Below, in pieces: positions 15,781-23,833 of a DNA stretch of 64,000 nt. The first letter of the stretch is position 1; each line of letters opens with the position of its first letter. The stretch is taken from contig NZ_BEXF01000016.1 in the NCBI RefSeq assembly GCF_002897295.1, positions 62,001 to 126,000 on the forward strand, given 5' to 3'. Position numbers and translations under genes: made by a program. This DNA is from Brevibacillus reuszeri (GTDB lineage Bacteria > Bacillota > Bacilli > Brevibacillales > Brevibacillaceae). The notes below the pieces were generated by a model. That model saw nothing but the letters and a program-made list of their open reading frames with translations. It had not been told where the DNA came from and searched no databases.

Positions 15781-15869
15781 GTATGCTTCGAATCCTTTCA
15801 CGAAAATGAGAGCACTCCATATTTTAGCACGCGTGCGATCTTTTGTCGAAAGCATTCGATATTTAGCTA

Positions 15870-15903
15870 AAAAAGGAAAAAACTGCTCCGCAAGCGTGAG
15901 CAG
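15870..15903 (-). terminator. terminator of splB
   Basis: On the minus strand CTGCTC / GAGCAG stem with a 9-base loop, followed by TTTTTTCCTTTTTT, just past the splB stop. Confidence 0.85.
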
Positions 15904-15924
15904 CTCTTTGTCATCATCTTTTTG

Positions 15925-16998
15925 TCACGTAAAATACTCCACCCGCGCCTGCGGAAACAATCTGGCAATTTCCCGCTCCAGATGCCCTTGCAACGCTTTT
16001 GCTTGCACATCCTGGTAGACGTATTTTCCTTTTCCGTACTTGCCCCACTTGTATTTGCGTTCGTCCTCATTCATTTCCAGCTTCGTTTTTGGATACCGCT
16101 GCAGGATCAGGCTTTTGGCGATTTTCGTGAATCTGTGCTGGATCAGTTCAAAAGTCAAATCTTCTAATGCCTCTGGAACCAGCTGGGCACGAAGCCTTTC
16201 CAGCAAATCCGTATACCCTGCTTCCCAGCCCTCGAACCAATACAATGGCGCAAGAATAAAGCCCAAAGGATATCCCGCTCTAGCTACCTTGCCTGCCGCT
16301 TCGAGCCGCTGACTAAAAGTTGAGGTACCCGGTTCAAAATTTTTGATGACATAATCGGCGTTCATACTGAAGCGGAAACGTGTATGCTTGTTATGCTTTG
16401 CATCCAGCAAGGAATCTACATGATGGAATTTCGTGACGAAGCGCAGACGACCATGCTCCTGCTGTCCCATAAATTCAATCGTTCGCTTCAGATTTCCGGT
16501 AATGTGCTCAATACTGACGGGGTCAGAGGTACAGGCAGCCTCAAACCGGGTAATTTCCCCTGGACGCTCCAGAATGTATTTTTCTGCCTGCGCCAGGATT
16601 TCATCAGTATTGACGTAGACACGAATGTAAGGCTTGGAGCCGATATTCGTATTTAAATAACAATAATGGCAGTGAGCTGCACAGCCGGTTGCCAGTGGTA
16701 TGGCGTATTCGGCTGAAGGCTTCGAGGTCTCGAATTTTAGTGTTTTCCGTACGCCGATCACGAGTGTACGTTTGGCGTTGCGATATTTTTCTACATCTGT
16801 TTCTCCAGGTATCCCACGTACCTGATTGTGACTGGTTGTCATTTGCATCGGGATTCCCTCTTGTTGAAAACGACGGTACAGCTCTTGTCCGAGTGGATAA
16901 TTCAGTGCGTTTGGTTCTACAAAGACATCGTCAGGTACGAAAAGCTTCGATCCCTTTTGTCCAGTCTTTTCCGGTGCCTCCAGAAGCGTCGTTGCCAT
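15925..16998 (-). CDS. splB: spore photoproduct lyase SplB
   Basis: Radical SAM enzyme that reverts the spore photoproduct (5-thyminyl-5,6-dihydrothymine) to two thymines during germination. 357 residues. The [4Fe-4S] cysteines are C106, C110 and C113 (GCAAHCHYCYL), with the conserved Tyr114 after them and the catalytic hydrogen-donor Cys156 in FEAACTSDP, all at the spacing of the Bacillus enzyme. ATG 16998 has GGGGTGA 8 bases upstream, better than the GTG at 17010. The gene upstream is not a recognisable splA. It ends with its own terminator and is likely expressed in the forespore, though no sigma-G site was confirmed. Confidence 0.95.
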   Translation of the reverse strand: MATTLLEAPEKTGQKGSKLFVPDDVFVEPNALNYPLGQELYRRFQQEGIPMQMTTSHNQVRGIPGETDVEKYRNAKRTLVIGVRKTLKFETSKPSAEYAIPLATGCAAHCHYCYLNTNIGSKPYIRVYVNTDEILAQAEKYILERPGEITRFEAACTSDPVSIEHITGNLKRTIEFMGQQEHGRLRFVTKFHHVDSLLDAKHNKHTRFRFSMNADYVIKNFEPGTSTFSQRLEAAGKVARAGYPLGFILAPLYWFEGWEAGYTDLLERLRAQLVPEALEDLTFELIQHRFTKIAKSLILQRYPKTKLEMNEDERKYKWGKYGKGKYVYQDVQAKALQGHLEREIARLFPQARVEYFT

Positions 16999-17063
16999 AG
17001 ACAAAATCACCCCTAAGCCCTAGTATGACCTGATCTGATCTACGATTGGCATGGGGATCCGTG

Positions 17064-17087
17064 GCTGGAGGTAGTTACTACCCCAGC
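17064..17087. other. hairpin overlapping the stop of the gene upstream of splB
   Basis: GCTGG-A-GGTAG / CTACC-CCAGC with a TTA loop. No T-run, so possibly an attenuating or stabilising hairpin between the small gene and splB. Confidence 0.5.
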
Positions 17088-17290
17088 GAGCTTTTGAATT
17101 CAATCAACCATTTTCTTGCTTGCTCCTCCTGTTCCAATGGCACCTGCAGCATGTATAGATAGCCTGCTCGCTTCGTTTTTTTTGACATGATTCTAACCGA
17201 AATCCCTTTTGTTTCAAGATACCGTCGACACTCCTGCGCCATTCTGGGAAGACCGTACGATTCATGAATCGTTGTCCATTTGATCCACAT
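17078..17290 (-). CDS. 70-residue protein of unknown function upstream of splB
   Basis: Short basic protein (MWIKWTTIHESYGLPRMAQ... LEQEEQARKWLIEFKSSLG). The pattern of a helix, a short strand (GISVRIMS), a GYLYMLQVP strand and a helix recalls DUF2007-like small alpha/beta proteins, but I cannot assign it. It lies 79 bases before splB on the same strand, in the position of splA in Bacillus subtilis, yet does not look like SplA. A co-transcribed role with splB is inference. No strong ribosome binding site was identified. Confidence 0.5.
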   Translation of the reverse strand: MWIKWTTIHESYGLPRMAQECRRYLETKGISVRIMSKKTKRAGYLYMLQVPLEQEEQARKWLIEFKSSLG

Positions 17291-17379
17291 TCATCTGCCC
17301 CACCCTTTCCCTTCTTTCTTTACTGTAAGCAAGTGATGGGCGGTAGGTTCTCTAAAAAAAGCAATGCCTGACATTTTCT

Positions 17380-17406
17380 TAAAACCGTTTCATTGACTTG
17401 CGCGTC
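17380..17406 (+). promoter_or_regulatory. candidate ECF-type autoregulatory promoter
   Basis: TAAAAC at 17380-17385 and CGTC at 17403-17406 with a 17-base spacer resemble ECF promoters (AAC -35, CGTC -10). It lies just upstream of the sigma gene and would leave a leader of under 20 bases. Confidence 0.4.
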
Positions 17407-17429
17407 TAATCCTTTAGGAGGGAGAAAAT

Positions 17430-17960
17430 GTGAATCTGGAACAGCTTGTCCTACAAGCAAAGCGCGGAGATGACGAAGCTTTTTTTCAAGCCATCCATCT
17501 GCAAAAAGAGAAAATGTATAAGGTCGCGTTTGCCTTTCTACACAACGAAACCGATGCGCTGGAAGCCATTCAGGAAGCGACCTGCCGTTCCTATCTAAAG
17601 CTGTCGCGGTTAGAACAGACTGCCTATTTTGGTACGTGGCTAACACGCATCCTCATTCATGTCTGCATTGATGAGCAAAAGCGAAAAAAGCGGCTGCTCG
17701 TTGACCCGACAAAGCTTTCTAACGAGCAAACGCGAGGTGTGGACACGCTCCCTCACGAGGAGAGCATCGAGCGGATCTATATAGAAGAAGCCCTCTCCCG
17801 TTTGACTCCGACGTATCGGCATATCATCATTCTAAAGTACTTTGAGGATCGAACCGTACGGGAAATTGCAAACGTACTCGGTCACCCAGAAGGAACGATA
17901 AAAACCTGGCTGCATAAAGCTCTGGTCGCACTGCGCAAAGACCTTGGGAAAGGATGGTAA
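17430..17960 (+). CDS. ECF-type RNA polymerase sigma factor
   Basis: 176 residues. Region 2: ALHNETDALEAIQEATCRSYLKLSRL with FGTWLTRILIHVCIDEQKRKKR; region 4: LTPTYRHIIILKYFEDRTVREIANVLGHPEGTIKTWLHKALVALRKDL. This is the arrangement of group 4 sigma factors of the SigV/SigX-like type. The GTG at 17430 is preceded by AGGAGGGAG; the overlapping ATG at 17428 reads straight into TGA. The gene is followed directly by a membrane protein of the DUF4179 type, its probable anti-sigma factor. The inducing signal is unknown; envelope stress is usual. Confidence 0.9.
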   Translation: MNLEQLVLQAKRGDDEAFFQAIHLQKEKMYKVAFAFLHNETDALEAIQEATCRSYLKLSRLEQTAYFGTWLTRILIHVCIDEQKRKKRLLVDPTKLSNEQTRGVDTLPHEESIERIYIEEALSRLTPTYRHIIILKYFEDRTVREIANVLGHPEGTIKTWLHKALVALRKDLGKGW

Positions 17961-17965
17961 CGAGC

Positions 17966-19297
17966 ATGCAGGATGATGCAAACACTCTGGAGCGACAAAC
18001 AGTGCCTCCGCAGATTGATCAGTACATTCGCAATGGAATCATGCAAGCAAAGCAGCAAAAACAAAAACGCCGGCGCAGGTTTTGGATTCGCCTTAGCTCC
18101 ACTGTAACTGCCTGCTCCCTTTTGCTAGCCTTATTTTTTTCGATCAAGCTATCGCCTGCGGTGGCTGCCTATGTCAGTCATATACCTGGACTGGAAAAGC
18201 TCGTAGAATTGATCAGCGACGACAAAGGCATGCGCATGGCAGCAGAGCACGACATGGTGCAAACCGTGGGAGCAAGCACCTCGCTGGATGGGGTGAGCTT
18301 TACTGTTGATCAGGTTTTGATGGATCGAAAGCGAATGCTCGTTTTTTATACACTGCACGCTGAAAAGCAAGAGCATCAGGTTTCCCTGCATAAAATCGAG
18401 CTCGTCGATCCGCGTGGAAACGACTGGGAGTACGGCATCTCCTGGTCGCGAGGGAATCTCAAGGAAACGTCGACCAGCCATGATCGATTTGATGTGCATA
18501 TCAGTGAAAACAGCCCTATCCCAGACTCATTGACAGCAAAGGTTACCGTTGCATTAGACAATGTCCCGCAAAAAAATCCGCTGTTCGTTACGTTTGCTAT
18601 TGATAAAACCAAATATGTGTCGCTGGAAGAAAAGGTCTACCCTGTCATGAAGCAGGTAACCGTGGACGGGATGCGTTTCACGATTGAGCAGATTGCCGTT
18701 TTCCCAACACAGACAGAAGTCAGTATTCGTTTTGATCCAGCCAATACCAAGCATGTCTTTGACTTTGATCAACTCCGGCTCGTGGATGAAAAAGGCCAAA
18801 CGTACGCTTTTTGGGGCAACGGTGTACCTTATCGTCCAGACGGTGAAAATGGCGTTGTCTACAATTTGGAAAGCACGTATTTTGTCCAGCCCGAAAAGCT
18901 GTATCTGAAGGCGAGTGGCATCAAAGCAATTGATAAAAACAAGCTGGAGGTCGTCATCGACGCCAAGACCAAAAAGCTCGTAAAAGTGCCCGACTCCAAT
19001 CTCCAAATAAAAGCTTTGCGCCAAAACGGCGATGCTTTGGGCATGGACTTCACACTGGATGTGCCTGAGATAGACACAAATCGTTTTTATTCTTTAGTAA
19101 GTGAATTAACCGATGATGTCGGGAATGAATACGATTACGTCCAAGGCACTTCATCTTCTGGTCAAAAAGAAACCACTCATTCTTATGGCTACCTGTTTAA
19201 GCGCTTGACAGACAAAGGAGAGCCCAGCTTATATAAGTTCAAACTAAGTAGTTACCCAATTCGATTACACGGTGATTTTTCTGTTCAGGTTAAGTAA
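17966..19297 (+). CDS. DUF4179-domain membrane anti-sigma factor (probable)
   Basis: 443 residues: a cytoplasmic N-terminus that should hold the sigma factor (residues 1-40, ending in a KQKRRRRFW stop-transfer patch), one transmembrane helix at about 41-60, and a large extracellular region. The segment after the helix (AAYVSHIPGLEKLVELISDDKGM) is typical of DUF4179 proteins. The distal part matches the DUF5643-type beta-rich domain often fused to it. ATG 17966 has GGATGG 8 bases upstream; ATG 17954, which overlaps the sigma gene, is the alternative. Anti-sigma function is inferred from operon position and topology. Confidence 0.8.
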   Translation: MQDDANTLERQTVPPQIDQYIRNGIMQAKQQKQKRRRRFWIRLSSTVTACSLLLALFFSIKLSPAVAAYVSHIPGLEKLVELISDDKGMRMAAEHDMVQTVGASTSLDGVSFTVDQVLMDRKRMLVFYTLHAEKQEHQVSLHKIELVDPRGNDWEYGISWSRGNLKETSTSHDRFDVHISENSPIPDSLTAKVTVALDNVPQKNPLFVTFAIDKTKYVSLEEKVYPVMKQVTVDGMRFTIEQIAVFPTQTEVSIRFDPANTKHVFDFDQLRLVDEKGQTYAFWGNGVPYRPDGENGVVYNLESTYFVQPEKLYLKASGIKAIDKNKLEVVIDAKTKKLVKVPDSNLQIKALRQNGDALGMDFTLDVPEIDTNRFYSLVSELTDDVGNEYDYVQGTSSSGQKETTHSYGYLFKRLTDKGEPSLYKFKLSSYPIRLHGDFSVQVK

Positions 19298-19315
19298 ATG
19301 CATATCTAGACAAAC

Positions 19316-19360
19316 AAAAAACTCGAGCTCTTGTACTGTCAAGAGCATCGAGTTTTTTAC
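19316..19360. terminator. bidirectional terminator
   Basis: AAAACTCGAGCTCTTG / CAAGAGCATCGAGTTTT stem between the convergent anti-sigma and thiD genes, with T-run. Confidence 0.85.
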
Positions 19361-19384
19361 TTGTAACAAGAACAATTCTTACTA

Positions 19385-20179
19385 TTAGTCGACAACCGCC
19401 CAATGATTCGTTGGTCCGTGTCCGCCTCCAATTTGCGGGGCTGTCTTGATCGCTTCAAAGATGAAACGATTCGCCTTCTCTACGGCTTGCACAAGTGGAG
19501 TATTTTTTGCCAATTCGGCGGTTAATGCAGCCGAGAACGTGCAGCCTGTCCCATGTGTATGACGCGTTTGGATACGCTCGTGAGTCAGCTCATAGAAATT
19601 CGTTCCGTCAAACAAAATGTCAACGACCGTATCTCCCTCCAGATGACCACCCTTCATAAGAACATTACGCGCACCAAATGCATGAATCGCACGTGCGCCC
19701 TCCCGCATTTCCTCCGGCGTCCGAATCAGCATCCCCGTCAAGCATTCCGCTTCCGGCAAATTCGGTGTGACGACCTCCGCCAGCGGCAGCAAACGAGTTT
19801 TCAAAGCAGCGATTGCTTCGTCCAGCAACAGCTTCGCTCCGCCTTTGGCGATCATGACCGGATCGACGACCAGCTTTTTCAAACCAAAAGCATGGATCTC
19901 TTCGGAAACGGCTTTGATGATCGCCGCATCGAAAAGCATTCCTGTTTTTGCAGCATCTGCCCCCAGATCGCGCAGTACTTCACGCATTTGATGCGCCACG
20001 GCTTCCGTCGGCAATGGGTAAACGCCTGATACTCCCAGCGTATTTTGCGCAGTAATCGCTGTAATCGCGCTCATTCCGTATACACCTAGCTGATGAAAGG
20101 TCTTCAGGTCTGCCTGAATACCGGCTCCTCCACCACTATCTGAACCTGCTATCGTCAATGCTTTCGCAATCGTATGCAT
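19385..20179 (-). CDS. thiD: hydroxymethylpyrimidine/phosphomethylpyrimidine kinase ThiD
   Basis: Phosphorylates HMP and HMP-P in thiamine synthesis (or acts on pyridoxine in the PdxK-like branch). 264 residues of the ribokinase fold: KALTIAGSDSGGGAGIQADLKTF at the N-terminus, VVDPVMIAKGG, LTGMLIRT and the catalytic HTHGTGCTFSAALTAELA near 205. The start is ATG 20179 behind GGGAGGGAC; the ORF is open 60 codons further upstream without support. It stands alone here. Some Bacillus paralogues of this family are pyridoxal kinases, so the substrate is slightly uncertain. Confidence 0.87.
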   Translation of the reverse strand: MHTIAKALTIAGSDSGGGAGIQADLKTFHQLGVYGMSAITAITAQNTLGVSGVYPLPTEAVAHQMREVLRDLGADAAKTGMLFDAAIIKAVSEEIHAFGLKKLVVDPVMIAKGGAKLLLDEAIAALKTRLLPLAEVVTPNLPEAECLTGMLIRTPEEMREGARAIHAFGARNVLMKGGHLEGDTVVDILFDGTNFYELTHERIQTRHTHGTGCTFSAALTAELAKNTPLVQAVEKANRFIFEAIKTAPQIGGGHGPTNHWAVVD

Positions 20180-20284
20180 GGATGTCCCTCCCGTTTTCCA
20201 CCTTTTCACATATGAGTATATCATCCGGTTGTCCCATTCGGTATACTTAGTAGTGATTGCCACAAGTAAAGAAGGGATTTTCTT

Positions 20285-21091
20285 ATGTCTTATCGCATCT
20301 TTTACTGGTTGACCGTATTGATTCCTACCATTATCATCGGTGGCTTCGAATTCGTCCGTCATGATTTTCTTTTGCCTTATATGTCTATGGAGACAGGCAA
20401 TGTGTACATCACCCTGCTTACACTCCTGCTATCCTATTTGTTCGCTACCTGGATGTTTCGCACGATCAAACGGATGAATGCACGTATTGTCGAAGAGCAG
20501 GCACGCAGAGCTGTCTATGAAGAAAGAGAACGTCTTGCCAGGGAATTACATGACGGAATCGCACAGTCCTTGTTTTTCCTCAATGTCAAGCTGAAGCAGG
20601 GACATCTGGATGAAGCACGCGTTGCGGTAACTGCTATCGATAATCATGTGCGGCAAGCCATTTTTAATTTGCGAGCACTTCCCGAGGAAGGCAGCCTTGA
20701 TCAACGTCTGGAAAAGTGGCTTGGTCAATGGAGCGCCCTCTCTGGTGTGGACGTAGCCTCGGAAATCCGGATTAAGGAAAATTTCTTTACAGCCGCCGAA
20801 GAAGTGCAGTTGTTCGGCATCATCCAGGAAGCGTTCGCCAATATTCGTAAGCACGCACAGGCTAAGCATTCCTGGATTAGTCTGACCACCGAGGAACCCC
20901 GTAATTGGGTCCTCGCTATTGAGGACGATGGCATTGGTATCACGCACACCTCAGTTGATACCAAAAAATATGGATTATCGATGATGCGCGAACGAGCACG
21001 TCAGCTAGGGGCAGCTGTCGATATTCGCAAAAGAACGGAAGGTGGCACCACCATTAGCCTGACTTCCCACTCTGGAGGTTCTATACGATGA
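20285..21091 (+). CDS. NarL-type sensor histidine kinase
   Basis: 268 residues, two transmembrane helices (about 7-25 and 40-58) with a very short external loop, then a HisKA_3 dimerisation region (RERLARELHDGIAQSLFFLNVKL, phosphoacceptor His89) and an HATPase_c domain (IIQEAFANIRKHAQA N-box, EDDGIGI and YGLSMMRERARQLGA). With almost no external domain it probably senses membrane state or an intramembrane signal. The stop overlaps the response regulator start (ATGA), so the two form a translationally coupled pair. Confidence 0.9.
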   Translation: MSYRIFYWLTVLIPTIIIGGFEFVRHDFLLPYMSMETGNVYITLLTLLLSYLFATWMFRTIKRMNARIVEEQARRAVYEERERLARELHDGIAQSLFFLNVKLKQGHLDEARVAVTAIDNHVRQAIFNLRALPEEGSLDQRLEKWLGQWSALSGVDVASEIRIKENFFTAAEEVQLFGIIQEAFANIRKHAQAKHSWISLTTEEPRNWVLAIEDDGIGITHTSVDTKKYGLSMMRERARQLGAAVDIRKRTEGGTTISLTSHSGGSIR

Positions 21092-21738
21092 ACGGTTACC
21101 GTGTTTTAATTGCCGATGATCATCCGATGGCACGCATGGCGATTCGAAGTCTGCTCGACGCCGACCCATCCTTTGAGGTGATCGGTGAGGCAGCAAATGG
21201 CGAAGAGGCCTTCGAGCTTTGTGGAAAGCTGCAGCCAGACCTGGTATTAATGGATATCAACATGCCCAAGTGGAGCGGGCTAGAAGCTACACGCGAAGTA
21301 AAAAAAGCATATCCACACATCAAGGTCGTCATTCTGAGCATCTCTGACGATGTGGCCGATCTGATTACAGCTATTCAATTCGGTGCCCAAGGCTACCTGC
21401 TAAAAAATCTGGAGCCAGATGATTGGGTCAACTATCTTCATGCCTTGCTCGGCGAGGACAGTGAGCTATCACGAGAGATGGCGACTCGGCTGCTATATCG
21501 TTTCAGACAGGAGGAGCATTTGGACGAGACTGTTCCTGATGTTCTGACCCCACGTGAGCGTGAAATCGTCATATACGTTGGCGCTGGAAAGACGAATAGA
21601 GAAATTAGCGAGGCCCTGATCATCGCTGAAAATACCGTAAAAAATCATTTGAAAAACATCCTGGAAAAATTGCAGCTAGCCAATCGCGTCCAGCTCGCAG
21701 CCTATGCTGTTCGTCATCATCTGGTCATGAAAAAGTAA
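21088..21738 (+). CDS. NarL/FixJ family response regulator
   Basis: 216 residues: receiver domain with acidic pocket D10-D11, phosphoacceptor Asp56 (DLVLMDINMP), Thr/Ser and Lys near 84 and 106 (VVILSIS, GYLLKNL), followed by a LuxR-type helix-turn-helix (LTPREREIVIYVGAGKTNREISEALIIAENTVKNHL). Partner of the kinase it overlaps by 4 bases. Targets are unknown; no obvious regulated gene (such as an ABC transporter) adjoins. Confidence 0.92.
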   Translation: MNGYRVLIADDHPMARMAIRSLLDADPSFEVIGEAANGEEAFELCGKLQPDLVLMDINMPKWSGLEATREVKKAYPHIKVVILSISDDVADLITAIQFGAQGYLLKNLEPDDWVNYLHALLGEDSELSREMATRLLYRFRQEEHLDETVPDVLTPREREIVIYVGAGKTNREISEALIIAENTVKNHLKNILEKLQLANRVQLAAYAVRHHLVMKK

Positions 21739-21873
21739 TCTTGTGTCAAAACGACAACAGCTTCCAGCTATCCCCACTGCAGTTCGATATTAAAAATGGT
21801 TGCGTTCAGCGGAATCAACTGTCATTCTTAAAAAGGAAAAACTCCACAGTCAAAAGAACGCAGGTGATGATTC

Positions 21874-22260
21874 ATGATAGAAGTAAAGACTTCCAAGCTT
21901 AGCAACGGAGATTTAAATAGAGGCGTATTTGCTACACGCGACATTGCAAAAGGTGATCTCATCCACGAAGCTCCCGTCCTTCCCTATCCGAATGAGGAGC
22001 ATGATCATATCGAGAAAACCTTGCTTGCTGATTACGCGTTCGAATACGGTGCTAACCACACTGCTATTCTTCTCGGGTATGGCATGCTGTTCAACCACTC
22101 ATACACGCCGAATGCCACGTATGACATTAACTTTGATAATCACACATTTGATTTTTATGCGTATACGGACATCGCTGCTGGAGAAGAAATCTTGATCAAT
22201 TATAACGGCGATGTCGATTGTGATGACCCCCTCTGGTTTTACGAAGAAGAAAACAAATAA
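21874..22260 (+). CDS. SET domain protein
   Basis: 128 residues covering just a SET core: GRGVFATRDIAKGDLI-like N-terminus (GVFATRDIAKGDLIHEAPVL), the pseudoknot motif GYGMLFNHSYTPNATYDI (NHS), and AGEEILINYNGDVD with CDDPLWF at the end. SET proteins are lysine methyltransferases using S-adenosylmethionine; bacterial stand-alone versions have mostly unknown targets. GGTGATG precedes ATG 21874. Its 3' end forms one arm of a long inverted repeat with the convergent acetyltransferase gene. Confidence 0.85.
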   Translation: MIEVKTSKLSNGDLNRGVFATRDIAKGDLIHEAPVLPYPNEEHDHIEKTLLADYAFEYGANHTAILLGYGMLFNHSYTPNATYDINFDNHTFDFYAYTDIAAGEEILINYNGDVDCDDPLWFYEEENK

Positions 22261-22761
22261 TGAAAAAGCTGACGTCTCATATGGAGGGGACGCCAGCTTT
22301 TTCATTATTTGTTTTCTCTTTTCAAAAAAGGACAGCTTCAAACCAGGTGCCACTTCCTTTTCCTCCACCAGTACAAAGCCGTGTTGTAAATATAGCTTTG
22401 TAGCCGGTTCATTTAATGCTCCTGTAGAAACGATGATTCGCTGCCAGTCCTTATGCGCTGCTTCAACATGCTGAAGCAGCTTTCTGGCAATTCCTTTGCG
22501 AAAATGGTCGGGGTGCACCATCATGCGATGAATGTCAACTATTCCCTGCTCCAGTTTGAAGGAAATGGCTCCTGCCAGCTCCCCTGCTTCTACATAGCAG
22601 GCAAACGTCTCTCCACTGTTCATTAAATCAGCAACAGTCTCTCGTAAGGGTGGGAGATCATCCCATCCAATGATTTGTGCTTCAACCCGATACGCTGCCT
22701 GTTGCAAAATCCATATTTTTTGTGCAATATCTGTATTCTTGATCTCGATTGACTGAATCAC
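22099..22761 (-). CDS. GNAT family N-acetyltransferase; ORF has no stop before its terminator
   Basis: The GNAT fold spans about residues 1-150: IDIHRMMVHPDHFRKGIARKLLQHVEAA is the acetyl-CoA loop (here FRKGIA in place of R/Q-x-x-G-x-A), then TGALNEPATKLYLQHGFVLVEE and LSFFEKRKQ. The frame then continues without stop through the terminator hairpin and 160 bases antisense to the SET gene, adding about 65 residues that look non-native. The start is GTG 22761 with AAGGAG 8 bases upstream. Either a base change removed the stop, or the transcript ends without one. Substrate unknown. Confidence 0.75.
   Translation of the reverse strand: MIQSIEIKNTDIAQKIWILQQAAYRVEAQIIGWDDLPPLRETVADLMNSGETFACYVEAGELAGAISFKLEQGIVDIHRMMVHPDHFRKGIARKLLQHVEAAHKDWQRIIVSTGALNEPATKLYLQHGFVLVEEKEVAPGLKLSFFEKRKQIMKKLASPPYETSAFSLFVFFFVKPEGVITIDIAVIIDQDFFSSSDVRIRIKIKCVIIKVNVIRGIRRV
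22249..22316. terminator. long shared bidirectional terminator between SET and GNAT genes
   Basis: About 28 bases on each side are complementary with one mismatch (GAAAACAAATAATGAAAAAG + CTGACGTC against its complement ending in TTATTTGTTTTC). The core GCTGACGTC / GACGCCAGC with T-runs on both sides is a strong bidirectional terminator. The SET stop codon lies in the left arm; the acetyltransferase frame runs through it without a stop. Confidence 0.85.
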
Positions 22762-22779
22762 ATGATATTCTCCTTTTCA

Positions 22780-23820
22780 CTAGCTGCTTGATGCTGCGTC
22801 GTAGCTGTAATAGACATACGGGTCTTTTGGTGCTTTCACAGGTTCAACCTGATTAGCTTTTAGCACAAGCATGTCAAATCCATCTACTTTTCTGAGTTCG
22901 AGCTTGCCGCGCACCTTCACCCAGCTGTCCTTTGCCCACTTGCTGCCGTCTGGCTTCTCTACCAAAATGCCGAATACACTGGCATCAGCTGTGCAGCAGG
23001 ACACTGAAAATCTTGCCACCACAAACTGTTCGGCAGAAAAATCTGTTTGCCTGTAAACAAAGCCGAGAGTCTCCATTTCTTTACCTGCAAATTCGTTGGC
23101 ATACAGCTCCATCGTGGTCAAACCATCGAGAAATACTTTTTCGTGCAGGTCGATCACCGGTTGCTTGTACAAAGACACCGCCAAATCTGTATAAAAATCC
23201 CCGAAGCCATTTGCATCAAAGCGTTTACGGATTTGCTCATCCTCTACGTTTGCTGGCTCCTGCTTAGTGGCATCGCTTGCACCCTGCTCCTGACTATCTT
23301 CCTCTACTTTCTCTGACCCAGCTTCAGGTTCTGACTCTGTACCACCTTCTGACTGCGACAGGTCGGTGGAATGACTGCTGCCTGCATTGTCTGAATTGCT
23401 TTCTGCTGAATCTGTAGCTGCCGCGACTTCTGCCAGCTTTCTCACATCGTTACTGAGCAAGGTAATTCCCCTTTTCTCTGCAACGTCACTGCCCAATATT
23501 TTGTCAGGCATGAGAAACCCCATGGCCAGCGGCAAAAGGAACAGTCCGTATACGATGAGCGAAATCCACGGGGAGCGCGGTACCTTATGTACGTCTTCAC
23601 AGTCACATTCATATTCAGACGCACCGACGATCGCCTGACGAATACTGACTACTGTCAAAATCACCAAAATTCCTAATGTCACGTAGCTGAACATGTGAAG
23701 GCGTGGAGCTAAATAATGGCTCAGCTTCTCAGACATGATCAAATAAGTCAAGAGCAAGGTAAATCCAGACAAAATCACACTTCTGATCCAATAATGACGC
23801 CTCAAGCTGGTCTGATCCAT
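22780..23820 (-). CDS. YcgQ/TIGR03943-type permease subunit
   Basis: 346 residues: three or four N-terminal transmembrane segments, a long low-complexity Ser/Glu/Gln linker (about 135-195), and a C-terminal soluble domain with FVVARFSVSCCTADASVFGILVE containing a paired cysteine. This matches the TIGR03943 (DUF1980, YcgQ) family, partner of YcgR-type DUF318 permeases. Literature on COG0523 neighbourhoods has proposed a zinc-related transport role. ATG 23820 follows GGGGAGGAAAGG. It sits 13 bases after ycgR, in one operon under a Zur-like box. Confidence 0.82.
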   Translation of the reverse strand: MDQTSLRRHYWIRSVILSGFTLLLTYLIMSEKLSHYLAPRLHMFSYVTLGILVILTVVSIRQAIVGASEYECDCEDVHKVPRSPWISLIVYGLFLLPLAMGFLMPDKILGSDVAEKRGITLLSNDVRKLAEVAAATDSAESNSDNAGSSHSTDLSQSEGGTESEPEAGSEKVEEDSQEQGASDATKQEPANVEDEQIRKRFDANGFGDFYTDLAVSLYKQPVIDLHEKVFLDGLTTMELYANEFAGKEMETLGFVYRQTDFSAEQFVVARFSVSCCTADASVFGILVEKPDGSKWAKDSWVKVRGKLELRKVDGFDMLVLKANQVEPVKAPKDPYVYYSYDAASSS

Positions 23821-23833
23821 ATCCTTTCCTCCC

